Positions 16,895-25,565 of a stretch of DNA of 60,870 bases are shown piece by piece. Where the stretch lies: NCBI GenBank assembly GCA_900315675.1, contig OMZY01000016.1, positions 1 through 60,870 on the forward strand. Direction: 5' to 3'. The position numbers and the translations under genes are program-made. A model generated the notes under the pieces. It was not told where the DNA came from. It did no database searches and worked only from the letters and a program-made list of their open reading frames with translations. Source of the stretch: an uncultured Eubacteriales bacterium (lineage in GTDB: Bacteria > Bacillota > Clostridia > Christensenellales > Aristaeellaceae). Each line of letters begins with the position of its first letter. Within the stretch, counting starts at the first letter, position 1.

Positions 16895-16976
16895 CATCAC
16901 ATATACAATACAGTAAAATAGTCCTGAGTGAAGTACTCAAAAAGCGGACCTTGAAAACTGTATTGTATTCGTGATG
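16895..16976. repeat. 20-base inverted repeat between excisionase and integrase genes
   Basis: CATCACATATACAATACAGT (16895-16914) is matched by ACTGTATTGTATTCGTGATG (16957-16976), 18 of 20 bases complementary, with a 42-base loop. It ends just before the integrase ribosome site (AAAGGAGG at 16984-16991). It may be a binding site for Xis/Int or an mRNA structure that limits integrase expression. Confidence 0.7.
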
Positions 16977-16998
16977 AGGCATGAAAAGGAGGATAAAC

Positions 16999-18135
16999 AT
17001 GCCCCGTCAAAAACTTATTGAACGCTCCGATGGACGTTATGCATGCAAATACAATGGCAAATTCTTCTATGGCAAAACACCTGAAGAAGCAAAGGCTAAG
17101 AGACAGAATTACATTAATGATCTTGGCCTCGGTTATAATCCGGATATGTCTACAGTCACATTCCTTGAATATGGTTATGACTGGCTGGATGCATATCGTT
17201 CATCCTGTAATACTAAGCAGCGTCGCCAGTATGAAAACATTATCCAGGATGCTGCTAGAGCCATGAAAAAATCCTATATTCGGACCATTACAGCAACAGA
17301 CATCCAGAAGCTGTATAACACACTCAACGGCATGTCGAAGAGCTACATTGACAAATACCGGACTACTATCCGCGGTATCTTCCGGGCAGCAGTCCAGGAC
17401 GGCATCATTGTCCGCAACCCTGCGGAACTGGCACAAACCCCAAAGGGAACAGCCGGCGAGCACAGATATCTGGACCCTTGGGAACAGGATCTCATTGTGC
17501 AGACATATAAAGATCATGACTTTGGACTCTTTGCCATGGTAATGCTCTTTGCCGGACTGCGCAGAGGAGAAGCTCTTTACTTTGATATCGATCGTGATGT
17601 GGATTTCGATAAAAAAGTAATCCATGTTCGTGGTGCGGTCACCTTCTCAGAAGGAATCCAGGGTAGTGTATCAGAGGGAAAAACAGAAGCAGCGAACAGA
17701 ACCATTCCGCTAAGCGACTTTCTGGCAGAGGCTCTAAAAGATCATCACGGTTTGTTGCTCTCCAAGCAGGATGGATCCATGATGTCTTTGATGTCTTTCA
17801 CCCGCAAATATCAATCCTATATCACATTTCTGGAAACCAAGCTTAACGGATGCCATAAGCGCTGGTATGGAAAAACCAGAGAACATAAGGAACTTCTCAA
17901 AGAAGGTAAAAAACTCCCACCATGGAAGAACATTCATATTCGTTGTCATGACTTCAGGGTTACATTCTGTACTATGTGCTACAATGCCGGCATTCCTATA
18001 AAAACCTTGCAAGCTTGGATGGGCCATGCAGATGCAACGATGATCATGTCAGTATACGCGAAATTAACAGCTGAGAAAGAGCAATTCGATGCCACGAAAC
18101 TGAATGACTTTACCAATTCAAGATTTGCCCACTGA
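16999..18135 (+). CDS. int: Tyrosine integrase
   Basis: 378 residues from ATG 16999 (AAAGGAGG 7 bases upstream). The N-terminal arm-binding domain comes first, then the core-binding domain (TFLEYGYDWLDAYRSSC onwards). The catalytic domain contains the first Arg in FAGLRRGEAL, HxxR as HDFRVTF, GH in WMGHADATM and the nucleophile Tyr in MSVYAKL. The enzyme recombines attP on the element with attB, here almost surely the tRNA-Arg gene that follows. Gene ends 260 bases from the tRNA 3' end. Confidence 0.95.
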   Translation: MPRQKLIERSDGRYACKYNGKFFYGKTPEEAKAKRQNYINDLGLGYNPDMSTVTFLEYGYDWLDAYRSSCNTKQRRQYENIIQDAARAMKKSYIRTITATDIQKLYNTLNGMSKSYIDKYRTTIRGIFRAAVQDGIIVRNPAELAQTPKGTAGEHRYLDPWEQDLIVQTYKDHDFGLFAMVMLFAGLRRGEALYFDIDRDVDFDKKVIHVRGAVTFSEGIQGSVSEGKTEAANRTIPLSDFLAEALKDHHGLLLSKQDGSMMSLMSFTRKYQSYITFLETKLNGCHKRWYGKTREHKELLKEGKKLPPWKNIHIRCHDFRVTFCTMCYNAGIPIKTLQAWMGHADATMIMSVYAKLTAEKEQFDATKLNDFTNSRFAH

Positions 18136-18155
18136 CAAACACATTAACGACCCTC

Positions 18156-18187
18156 AGCCCGTTTCCCGCAAGGGATAACGGGCTTTC
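18156..18187 (+). terminator. Integrase terminator
   Basis: AGCCCGTT (18156-18163) pairs with AACGGGCT (18177-18184), with inner CCC/GGG pairs, then TTT. Confidence 0.7.
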
Positions 18188-18215
18188 AGCATCTTCCAAA
18201 CGGCTATATATACTC

Positions 18216-18243
18216 TGACTACCTTTGACTACTTTCTGACTAC
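18216..18243 (+). repeat. Three TGACTAC repeats spaced 10-11 bases
   Basis: TGACTAC starts at 18216, 18226 and 18237, about one helical turn apart, between the integrase gene and the tRNA. This placement and spacing fit arm-type binding sites of a tyrosine integrase beside the attachment core. Confidence 0.6.
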
Positions 18244-18368
18244 TTTTACCCCGTATTACTAAGGTTTATAGAGTGTTAAACAGTAGCCAACATGTCGAAT
18301 CCGGTCAACCCGCCTTCAGTCAACGGAGCAAGCAAAAAAACCGCAACCCGTTGATATATAAAGCAAAA

Positions 18369-18388
18369 GAGACGCTTTTCAGCGTCTC
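18369..18388 (-). terminator. tRNA-Arg terminator
   Basis: GAGACGCT/AGCGTCTC stem; on the minus strand it is followed by TTTTGCTTT, 7 bases beyond the tRNA CCA end. If the tRNA 3' end is the attachment site, this terminator lies on the element side. Confidence 0.7.
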
Positions 18389-18394
18389 CCTCGT

Positions 18395-18471
18395 TGGTGA
18401 GCCCGGCGGGATTCGAACCCACGACCTTTTGATTCGTAGTCAAACACTCTATCCAGCTGAGCTACGAGCCC
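18395..18471 (-). tRNA. tRNA-Arg (anticodon ACG), likely attachment site
   Basis: The minus strand folds as a full tRNA: acceptor stem GGGCTCG with CGGGCTC (two G-T pairs), D arm with AGCTCAGCTGGATAGAGT, anticodon loop CTACGAA giving ACG, T arm GTGGG-TTCGAAT-CCCGC and encoded CCA (18395-18397). ACG is read as ICG after deamination and decodes CGN-type codons. The 3' end faces the integrase gene, the usual arrangement when an element has integrated into the tRNA 3' end. The other attachment half was not found in the window. Confidence 0.97.
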
Positions 18472-18496
18472 ACATGCTGTCCGTGACAGCTAAAGT

Positions 18497-18525
18497 ATAA
18501 TAGCACAATGTTTTTGCACTGTCAA
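18497..18525 (-). promoter_or_regulatory. tRNA-Arg promoter
   Basis: On the minus strand TTGACA (18525-18520), a 17-base spacer, then TATTAT (18502-18497), 26 bases before the tRNA 5' end. Confidence 0.85.
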
Positions 18526-18567
18526 CGTTTTTTTGATTCATTCTGCGGGAAGTGTGACTTCGGTTTC

Positions 18568-18596
18568 TTGTAACTGAACCCGCTTTCCGTTATAAT
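18568..18596 (+). promoter_or_regulatory. Promoter of the GH13 gene
   Basis: TTGTAA at 18568-18573, 17 bases, TATAAT at 18591-18596, 32 bases before the start codon. Confidence 0.8.
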
Positions 18597-18628
18597 GTAT
18601 GGGTTATATGATCCCTAGGAGGTTTTTC

Positions 18629-20710
18629 ATGGCTGTCAGTCATTCTGTTTTATCCGCCGTCTTCAGTGACGAATCACCGGATTACCGCTTCCCTTCAGAA
18701 CCGGATAGCGGGGATTCTGTCCGGATCCGCCTGCGGGTCGCGAAGGACAGCGCGGAACGTGTTATTCTGCTTTTTGAATCCAGCACGGTCGGTACAATGA
18801 TGTACAAGATCCGGAGTGATGAATTTTTCGATTATTATGAAGCCGGCATCATCTGCAATGAAAATGAGGTGATCTACCGTTTCCTGATCGAGTGTCCGGA
18901 TGGCACCCGCATTGCCTATGATAAATGCGGTGTCCGGGCGGATGAACATCAGATTCCGGATTATAATCCGGCCTATGCCTTCCGGTTTATTCCCGGTTTC
19001 CATGTGCCCGACTGGGCCAAGGGCGCCGTACAGTATCAGATTTTCCCGGATCGGTTCTGCAACGGGGATCCTTCCAACGATGTGGTGGATAACGAATACT
19101 ACTACACCGTCGGCCATTCCAAACACATTGACAACTGGGACGCCCTGCCCACGGACACAGATATCCGCTGCTTCTACGGTGGCGACCTGCAGGGCATCCT
19201 GAACAAACTGGATTACCTGCAGGATCTCGGCATTGAGGTGCTCTACCTCAATCCCATCTTTGTCTCCCCTTCCAGCCATAAATACGACTGTCAGGATTAT
19301 GAGCATATTGATCCCCATTTCGGCGTGATCACCGATGATACGGATCATGTTATGCAGTCCTGGGAAAAACATAACGGATATGCGCCTAAATACATCCGCC
19401 GGGTGACCAGCGAGGAAAACCTGGAAAAGAGTGATGCTCTTTTTGCCAGGCTCTGCCAGGAGTTGCACCGTCGGGGTATGCGCATTATTCTGGACGGCGT
19501 ATTCAATCACTGCGGCTCCTTCAACAAATGGATGGACCATGAAGGCATCTATCTGGGAAAGGCCGGTTTCCAGCCGGGTGCATTCCAGAGCATTCACAGT
19601 CCCTACCGGTCTTATTTCCACTTCAATGATTCCGGCAATGGCCGGAGCCCCATGTACGAGGGCTGGTGGGGCTATTCCACCCTTCCCAAGCTGAATTATG
19701 AAGATTCACCAGGCCTGTGCGAGGAGATCTATAAAATCGCCGAAAAATGGCTTTCTCCGCCATATTGCATTGACGGCTGGCGTCTGGATGTAGCTTCGGA
19801 CCTGGGACACAGTCCGGAGTATAACCACAAGTTCTGGCAGGGCTTCCGCGCCCGGGTCAAGGCCGTCAATCCTGACGCGCTGATCATCGCGGAGCATTAC
19901 GGAGATCCCTCCCCCTGGCTGAACGGCCGGGAATGGGATTCCATCATGAACTACGACGCCTTTATGGAACCTGTTACCTGGTTCCTGACCGGCATGGAAA
20001 AGCACTCGGATTCCTACCGGGATGACCTGTACCAGAATGGTTCCGCCTTCTTCGGCATCATGAAGGACAAGATGTCCCGTTTCAAGTATCCGTCCCTCCT
20101 GTGCGCGATGAATGAGCTTTCCAATCATGATCATTCCCGCTTTCTGACCCGGACTAACCGGATGATCGGGCGGATCACTACCCTGGGTTCCGGCGCAGCC
20201 AGTGCAGGCATCAACAAAGGCGTTTTCCGGGAAGCCGTCACCATCCAGATGACCTGGCCCGGAGCTCCCACCGTTTATTACGCAGATGAGGCCGGCCAGG
20301 CAGGCTGGACGGATCCGGATAATCGCCGGACCTATCCCTGGGGACATGAGGATCAGAGCCTGATTGAGCTTCACCGGGATCTCATCCGTCTGCGCCATAC
20401 CCTGCCCGTGCTGAAGAACGGTTCCATCAAGCCGCTGCTGGCGGATTACGGCCGGATCGCCTATGCCCGCTTCAACAATGAATCCCGCTGCGTGATTGCC
20501 GTAAACAATACAGGAAACCTGACCGATTTCCGGCTCCACGTCCGGGATGCCGGAGCGCCGGATGGAGAAACCTTCCGCTGCTGCGTCCAGACCGGCCAGG
20601 ACGGTCACCAGGCAAGCAGCGAGGTCTGGGGCAAGGTCACGGATGGCTTCCTTACCTTTAATCTTCCCCCGTTCTCATCAATTGTCCTGTGCAACGCGGC
20701 GGAAGCCTGA
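18629..20710 (+). CDS. GH13 alpha-glycosidase (neopullulanase/cyclomaltodextrinase-like)
   Basis: 693 residues from ATG 18629, with AGGAGG 8 bases upstream. An N-terminal beta-sandwich (residues 1-125) precedes the TIM barrel, which opens with WAKGAVQYQIFPDRFCNGD. Catalytic residues are visible: nucleophile Asp in GWRLDVASD, acid/base Glu in LIIAEHYGD and the stabilising Asp in NELSNHDHSRF. The enzyme should cleave alpha-1,4 (or alpha-1,6) links of maltodextrins or cyclodextrins; no signal peptide is seen, so it probably acts on imported oligosaccharides in the cytoplasm. It is a single-gene unit with its own promoter and terminator. The exact substrate cannot be told. Confidence 0.92.
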   Translation: MAVSHSVLSAVFSDESPDYRFPSEPDSGDSVRIRLRVAKDSAERVILLFESSTVGTMMYKIRSDEFFDYYEAGIICNENEVIYRFLIECPDGTRIAYDKCGVRADEHQIPDYNPAYAFRFIPGFHVPDWAKGAVQYQIFPDRFCNGDPSNDVVDNEYYYTVGHSKHIDNWDALPTDTDIRCFYGGDLQGILNKLDYLQDLGIEVLYLNPIFVSPSSHKYDCQDYEHIDPHFGVITDDTDHVMQSWEKHNGYAPKYIRRVTSEENLEKSDALFARLCQELHRRGMRIILDGVFNHCGSFNKWMDHEGIYLGKAGFQPGAFQSIHSPYRSYFHFNDSGNGRSPMYEGWWGYSTLPKLNYEDSPGLCEEIYKIAEKWLSPPYCIDGWRLDVASDLGHSPEYNHKFWQGFRARVKAVNPDALIIAEHYGDPSPWLNGREWDSIMNYDAFMEPVTWFLTGMEKHSDSYRDDLYQNGSAFFGIMKDKMSRFKYPSLLCAMNELSNHDHSRFLTRTNRMIGRITTLGSGAASAGINKGVFREAVTIQMTWPGAPTVYYADEAGQAGWTDPDNRRTYPWGHEDQSLIELHRDLIRLRHTLPVLKNGSIKPLLADYGRIAYARFNNESRCVIAVNNTGNLTDFRLHVRDAGAPDGETFRCCVQTGQDGHQASSEVWGKVTDGFLTFNLPPFSSIVLCNAAEA

Positions 20711-20729
20711 ACTGAATCGCATAAATAAT

Positions 20730-20768
20730 GGGGATCGGAGTGCGTTCTCTCCGATCCCCCTGCTTTTA
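20730..20768 (+). terminator. GH13 terminator
   Basis: GGGGATCGGAG (20730-20740) pairs with CTCCGATCCCC (20749-20759), then CTGCTTTT. It stands between convergent genes and may serve both. Confidence 0.8.
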
Positions 20769-20781
20769 CGCACGCCCGGTG

Positions 20782-22713
20782 TCAGTCGTCCCTTTCGGCG
20801 TGCCTTTTTTCCTTTTGCCGGTACAGTTCCTCGTCGCTTCTCTGGATGCATTCCTCAATCGTGGACATGCCGTTCATATGCAGAACCACTGCTCCGCAGC
20901 TGGCTTCCACGTTGAACGCCCGGTCCTCCTGACGGTTCAGGATTTCCAGCTGGTTCTGGAAGTCCCGCATAAACCGCTTGGCCCCCAGATCATCCGCCCG
21001 GGGCAGCACTGCCAGGAATTCATCCCCGCCCATACGGGCCAGGATAGCGTCCTTAGGCGCCGCCAGGCGGATCGCATTGCCGGTCAGCCGGATCGCATAG
21101 TCTCCGGCCTGGTGGCCGAAGGTGTCGTTAATCTGCTTCAGCCGGTCCATGTCAAAGCTGATGAAGGCGGCGCTTTCTCCCGTGGCACACAGGCGCTGCC
21201 AGATCGGCGAAAGCTGTTCCTCCAGTCCCCGCCGGTTCAGCAGCCGGGTCATCACATCCGTGATACTGCTCAGCCGTCTTTCTTCATACAGCAGTTTCAG
21301 CTCATCCCGCTTGTGCATATTGCTCAGCGCGCCGGAAAGGACGATATTCCAGTGCTGGAAGAAATCCGTGGGAACCTTCCCCGGCTGATAATGGAACAGG
21401 GCGTACCCGTAGGCTTTTTCCCGCTGGTGCAGAAGCACCAGGTAGAACACTTGCGGCTCGTCTGCCCGCTCTGCCATTTCCGGCAGAAGATGACGCCGGT
21501 CGAAGGTGATCATCGGCATCCCGTGATCCTGCCGGTTTCGCATAGCGTGAACCAGGCAGGCTTTCTCCGTCTGTTCCTCCGCGAATACCGGTTCCCCGTT
21601 CACATCCTTGCCTTTTTCAAACAGGCACAGGTAATAGTCCCGGAGCATCGGGGTATCGCCCATCTTTTCCACCAGCACCCGGTGCAGGTCCTTCAGGTCA
21701 TCACAGGCGTTCAGCTCAATGGTCAGGTAGGTCATACTGACCTCCCGTGAAGCCATTTCATCCACCTTGCCGGCCCGTTCAATACTCGTCCGGACGTAGA
21801 AGTCCTCGCCCCTTCCGCCGCAGCCGCAGCTTTCACCCAGCACCAGCTGTCCGCCGATGGCAATCCGTTTGATGTTTTTCTTTTCGGCCGTTCCCCGCTT
21901 CCTCCCGCGGATCTGCCTGTCCAGTTCCTCCATGGCCATGGCGGCCATTTCGTCAAAGTCCTGCTCCACGGTCGTCAGCATGGGTTCATCCAGTGCGAAG
22001 TTCTGCACATTGTCAAAGCCGGTGATGATCACATCCTGCGGAATCCGGACGCCGTGCTGCCGCAGGGCTCTCATCAGGCCGATAGCCATGAAGTCATTGG
22101 CGCAAACCACCGCTTCCGGCCGGTTTTTCGGATCAGAGAAAAAGGCATTGTATGCCGTCTCCCCGCAGTTGGTCCACATGGTTCCGTGGGCGATATCCCT
22201 TTCCTCGTCCACCTCCAGGCCGTGGGAAGCCATTTCCTCCTTGTAGACCTGCAGCCGTTTTTCCCCATCCGGATGCCCCTCGTAGCCAGCCAGGAAGGCC
22301 ACCCGCTTCAGGCCGTGATCCTCCAGCAGGTGTTTCATCAGTGGACGGATTGCAAGGTTTTCGTCCGTATAGACGCAGTCGTAATCTTCCTCCTGGTGAC
22401 GGATGGATACCACCGGGCATTTTGCCCGCCGTCTCAGTTCCTCGTACAGCTGATCCCGGAAGCCCTCAATTTCATAGGTGTCCGGTGCCACGAGAATGCC
22501 GTCCAACTGCTCGATGGGCGCGAAAGCGAACATGCCCCGCTCCTGGCTGTCATACTCGTTCTGGCTGGAGAAAAATCCCACCGTAGTAAATATGATCACG
22601 TCATAGTTGAGCTTGTGTGCCGTTTCCTCCAGGGCATGATACACCGCATGGTCAAAAACTGAGTAGGCTTTGCACAGAAAGACCCCGATGGTCTTTCTTT
22701 TGCCGGCAATCAT
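20782..22713 (-). CDS. Diguanylate cyclase with LacI-type sugar-sensing domain
   Basis: 643 residues. Residues 1-300 are a LacI/periplasmic-binding-protein fold without the DNA-binding helix-turn-helix (start KRKTIGVFLCKAYSVFDHAVYHALEE; later VVCANDFMAIGLMRALRQHG and TGFDNV). A middle part with GESCGCGG is followed by a linker of unknown fold, then a GGDEF domain at about 470-640 with an intact ARMGGDEFLAVL active site. The conserved RxxD inhibitory site is not evident. The protein has no membrane segment, so it should sense a cytoplasmic sugar or related ligand and make cyclic di-GMP. The neighbours, a glycosidase and a pilus operon, suggest a link between sugar supply and surface behaviour. 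Confidence 0.9.
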   Translation of the reverse strand: MIAGKRKTIGVFLCKAYSVFDHAVYHALEETAHKLNYDVIIFTTVGFFSSQNEYDSQERGMFAFAPIEQLDGILVAPDTYEIEGFRDQLYEELRRRAKCPVVSIRHQEEDYDCVYTDENLAIRPLMKHLLEDHGLKRVAFLAGYEGHPDGEKRLQVYKEEMASHGLEVDEERDIAHGTMWTNCGETAYNAFFSDPKNRPEAVVCANDFMAIGLMRALRQHGVRIPQDVIITGFDNVQNFALDEPMLTTVEQDFDEMAAMAMEELDRQIRGRKRGTAEKKNIKRIAIGGQLVLGESCGCGGRGEDFYVRTSIERAGKVDEMASREVSMTYLTIELNACDDLKDLHRVLVEKMGDTPMLRDYYLCLFEKGKDVNGEPVFAEEQTEKACLVHAMRNRQDHGMPMITFDRRHLLPEMAERADEPQVFYLVLLHQREKAYGYALFHYQPGKVPTDFFQHWNIVLSGALSNMHKRDELKLLYEERRLSSITDVMTRLLNRRGLEEQLSPIWQRLCATGESAAFISFDMDRLKQINDTFGHQAGDYAIRLTGNAIRLAAPKDAILARMGGDEFLAVLPRADDLGAKRFMRDFQNQLEILNRQEDRAFNVEASCGAVVLHMNGMSTIEECIQRSDEELYRQKEKRHAERDD

Positions 22714-23025
22714 CTTTCCACCTCATTTCAGGAACGTAGGCTTTTCTGTCCCGGTTTTATGTCAGTGATATAAAACCGTGAATCAGCCTGCTGGTTCCTT
22801 TTATATTGAATATGCGTCTGGTTGCGTATAAGAACAGTGCTGCGAAATCGTTCAGTTACACCATTTCGTATCTTCTCTCTGCGCTGTGCTTTTTTCTTCG
22901 GAAGATCTGCAGTTTCTCCGCCTCTGGGAGTTTATCATCTGTATGTGTTCACTGATAATCTTTCTGCGTTATTCCGACGTTTCCCTTTTTCTGTTTTCCG
23001 GGTTTCATGGTTTATTATGGTTATA
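22714..23025 (-). other. Long 5' leader of the diguanylate cyclase gene
   Basis: About 310 bases separate the promoter from the start codon. CGGTTTTAT and ATAAAACCG form a hairpin (22754-22780). I looked for cyclic di-GMP riboswitch consensus segments and found none. No gene is evident. Confidence 0.4.
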
Positions 23026-23054
23026 TTATAGTTACTTCTTTAATGTTTTGCAAC
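23026..23054 (-). promoter_or_regulatory. Promoter of the diguanylate cyclase gene
   Basis: Minus strand TTGCAA (23054-23049), 17 bases, TATAAT (23031-23026). Confidence 0.7.
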
Positions 23055-23104
23055 ACTTTTCTTGTAACCTCTATGTAACTATATGATTTGCCTATAAAGA
23101 AAAC

Positions 23105-23125
23105 ATCCGGTCAAAGACCGGATGC
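23105..23125 (-). terminator. Terminator of the pilus-like operon
   Basis: CATCCGGTC and GACCGGATG form a stem; the minus strand continues TTTTCTTT. It lies 14 bases past the pilT stop codon. Confidence 0.88.
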
Positions 23126-23138
23126 GTCACTTCATATA

Positions 23139-24209
23139 TCAGCTTTTCATAAATCGGGCCTGCCGTTCAACCGTTTCCGGATGAATAGCATACAGGCTCG
23201 CCTGTTCCTTATCAATTTTGCCGTCCCGCAGAAGCCTGGCCAGCTCGGTATCCATGGACAGCATATCTGCGCCGCCGCCGAAGATCGCGTTATCAATCTG
23301 GTGCGTCTTGCCTTCCCGGATCAGGTTCTGGATCGCGGGATTCACGCACATAACCTCAAACACCGGCTGGAGCGTTCCGTCCTTGGTCAGGATCAGGCGC
23401 TGGGAAACCACCGCCCGCAGCACCATGGACAGCTGCGCCCGGATCTGGTTCTGCTGGTTGGCCGGGAATGCGTCAATCACGCGGTCAATCGTCTTCGCCG
23501 CTCCGAGGGTATGCAGGGAAGACAGCAGCAGATGGCCGGTTTCCGCCGCGGTAATAGCAGTGGAGATAGTTTCCACATCGCGCATTTCACCGAGCATGAT
23601 CACGTCCGGTGCCTGGCGCAGGCCTGCGCGCAGCGCCCGGGCAAAGCTTGACGCGTCGCCGGGAACCTCCCGCTGGCTGACAATGCAGCTCTTGTGCGGG
23701 TGCAGGTATTCGATCGGGTCTTCAATGGTGATGATGTGTCCGCTGCGGGTCGCGTTGATCCGGTCCACCAGGCAGGCCAGCGTGGTACTCTTGCCGTTGC
23801 CGGCGGGTCCTGTCACCAGGATCATGCCGCTTCTCAGCCCGGCCAGGCGCATGACCACGTCGGGGATATGATAGGTTTCCGGATCCGGAACGCCGAAGGC
23901 AACAACACGGCAGGTCATTGCCAGGGAACCCCTCTGACGGTATGTATTGCAGCGGAAACGGCTCAGATCACGTACAGCGAACGAGAAATCATCGTCGCCT
24001 TCGTTGATGAGCGTATCCTGTTCCCGATGTGCCAGCTCGTAGGCTCTCCCCACCAGGACCGTAATATCATTCGGCAGGGCTTTTTCCTGTGAGATCGGAA
24101 TCATCCTGCCGTTTGCTTTGGTCATGATATGGGATCCGGGCACGACAAACACATCGGAACCGTGATACTCAAGAGCTTTTCTCAGGATTTCATCGAGTGT
24201 TTCTACCAT
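23139..24209 (-). CDS. pilT: PilT-like pilus retraction ATPase
   Basis: 356 residues. All secretion-ATPase motifs are visible: Walker A GPAGNGKST (about 134-142), Asp box ITIEDPIEYL, Walker B VIMLGEMRD and His box TGHLLLSSLHT. The N-terminal domain starts LDEILRKALEYHGSDVFV, as in PilT. PilT hexamers power pilus retraction and sometimes DNA uptake. It is the last gene of the operon; its ATG overlaps the previous stop as TAATG. No PilB-type assembly ATPase is encoded nearby, so assembly must rely on a distant gene or this enzyme must do both. Confidence 0.9.
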   Translation of the reverse strand: MVETLDEILRKALEYHGSDVFVVPGSHIMTKANGRMIPISQEKALPNDITVLVGRAYELAHREQDTLINEGDDDFSFAVRDLSRFRCNTYRQRGSLAMTCRVVAFGVPDPETYHIPDVVMRLAGLRSGMILVTGPAGNGKSTTLACLVDRINATRSGHIITIEDPIEYLHPHKSCIVSQREVPGDASSFARALRAGLRQAPDVIMLGEMRDVETISTAITAAETGHLLLSSLHTLGAAKTIDRVIDAFPANQQNQIRAQLSMVLRAVVSQRLILTKDGTLQPVFEVMCVNPAIQNLIREGKTHQIDNAIFGGGADMLSMDTELARLLRDGKIDKEQASLYAIHPETVERQARFMKS

Positions 24210-24643
24210 TACCAGTCATCCTCCGGCTCTTCCACTACCAGCTTATGAGAGATCCATTTGGCCCGCTGCGTCTCCTCCAGGGGAAGCAGCTGTACGATAC
24301 ACTCAAGATTGCGGTTGTCCAGGGGCTCTGTCCAGGTAATCCTGTCTTCTTCCAGTTCCATGCCTTCCGGCAGCATTTCCTTCACCTTGTCCAGGTAGGC
24401 CTTCATGTCTCCGGCTTCGCCGCGTGCCTGCAGCAGGACCGTATCCAGCGCGGCCATCTTCTGTTCGCTCTGAGCGTTCAGTTCATAGACCCGCTGGACC
24501 ATATCCGCGCTTCTTGCGCAGAGGTTGTAGTCGTTCTTCGCCGCAATCTGTGTCAGCATGGCGATCATGCATAGGGAAAGAACCACAATAATCAGGATCA
24601 GGGACGCGGCGCCCGGACCCAGGGCTACTTTTCGCTTGTTCAC
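24209..24643 (-). CDS. Pilus-operon membrane protein
   Basis: 144 residues from GTG 24643 (GGAGGTGAGTCC upstream; GTGA overlap with the previous stop). One membrane segment at about 12-32 (GAASLILIIVVLSLCMIAMLT) near the N terminus, then an extracytoplasmic helical and charged region. No prepilin peptidase motif. Position suggests a minor pilus or assembly component. Confidence 0.7.
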   Translation of the reverse strand: MNKRKVALGPGAASLILIIVVLSLCMIAMLTQIAAKNDYNLCARSADMVQRVYELNAQSEQKMAALDTVLLQARGEAGDMKAYLDKVKEMLPEGMELEEDRITWTEPLDNRNLECIVQLLPLEETQRAKWISHKLVVEEPEDDW

Positions 24644-25041
24644 GGACTCACCTCCCTGGGAATATACCGGGTGGAAAGCAGTGTCAGGAGGGTTTTCTCT
24701 CCCGAGATTCCGGAAACCTCACAGGTACGGATCGTACCGGCTTCCGTCTCCTCCGTGCGCAGGGCAACCCTGATCACATAATCTTCTTTCTGCAGCTCCC
24801 AGCCGTCGTTTCCCGCGGTATAACCGGCAGACGCCAGCAGGGCTTCCGGATCATCCGTATGATACAGTTCCTCGGCAATATTCTCCGCTTCCAGCATGGA
24901 GGCGTTGATCACGTGCGCTTCTTTACTCTTCAGTTTGGCGTTGGCAAACACCTGCACCAGGATTCCGGCAGAGCACATGAAGAAAAAGATCACCAGCAAC
25001 AGTTCAATCAGAAGGGTATTCGCGCGGCTTCTTTCTTTCAT
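24640..25041 (-). CDS. Pilin-like protein with degenerate prepilin motif
   Basis: 133 residues. The N terminus reads NTLLIELLLVIFFFMCSAGIL, close to the pilin consensus FTLIELLVVIAI including Glu at the fifth mature position, but the Gly normally required before the cleavage point is missing. A globular C-terminal domain follows. ATG overlaps the previous stop (ATGA). It is probably a minor pilin or pseudopilin; whether it is processed is unclear. Confidence 0.65.
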   Translation of the reverse strand: MKERSRANTLLIELLLVIFFFMCSAGILVQVFANAKLKSKEAHVINASMLEAENIAEELYHTDDPEALLASAGYTAGNDGWELQKEDYVIRVALRTEETEAGTIRTCEVSGISGEKTLLTLLSTRYIPREVSP

Positions 25042-25565
25042 TTTTCCGCACCTCCCGTACGCAATGCCATCCGTATGGTACTCTTCGTTCCGGCAGGAGT
25101 CTCCAGTTCCACGGTCAGCATATTGTTCTCTATGGAAGGTACAAAGCCGTTCAGTTCACACAGGGCTTCCCCGTATTCCGGATTGAATTCAATATCTTCG
25201 CTGTTATAGCTTTCCCACAGGAAAGAACGGGGTTCCCCTTCCAGCGGATCGGAATTCATGGCACAGTATATCCGTTTATAGTACTTTACGCCGTCATAGT
25301 CATACACAACCGTCAGGGCGGTAATGCCGTCCTGCAGCTGTTCGATCATCACATCTCCGCCGTCCTCAGCCCATACAGTGCTGCGGACCATGGCGGACGC
25401 AATCCGGGAATGGTTATTCTCCTCCGCGCTGTCCACCGTATTCCGGTAGATCTGCGCGCCCATGGTCACCAGGAAGGTGCTCAGCACAGCAAACAGGGCC
25501 AGAAGCAGCAGCACAAACACGCTCTGGATAATACGGGGATGACGGGAAATCACAGGCTTGCTCAC
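25038..25565 (-). CDS. DUF4860-like pilus protein
   Basis: 175 residues if translation begins at GTG 25565, which overlaps the previous stop as GTGA and has GGGAGGG 11 bases upstream; an in-frame GTG at 25586 is the alternative. A single membrane segment (IIQSVFVLLLLALFAVLSTFLV) is followed by a soluble domain with a YYKRIYCAMNSD segment. DUF4860-type proteins accompany type IV pilus genes in Clostridia. Confidence 0.65.
   Translation of the reverse strand: MSKPVISRHPRIIQSVFVLLLLALFAVLSTFLVTMGAQIYRNTVDSAEENNHSRIASAMVRSTVWAEDGGDVMIEQLQDGITALTVVYDYDGVKYYKRIYCAMNSDPLEGEPRSFLWESYNSEDIEFNPEYGEALCELNGFVPSIENNMLTVELETPAGTKSTIRMALRTGGAEK

Noticed and set aside
22714-23025. Cyclic di-GMP riboswitch in the diguanylate cyclase leader
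   Set aside because: None of the conserved GEMM segments could be found on the transcript strand.
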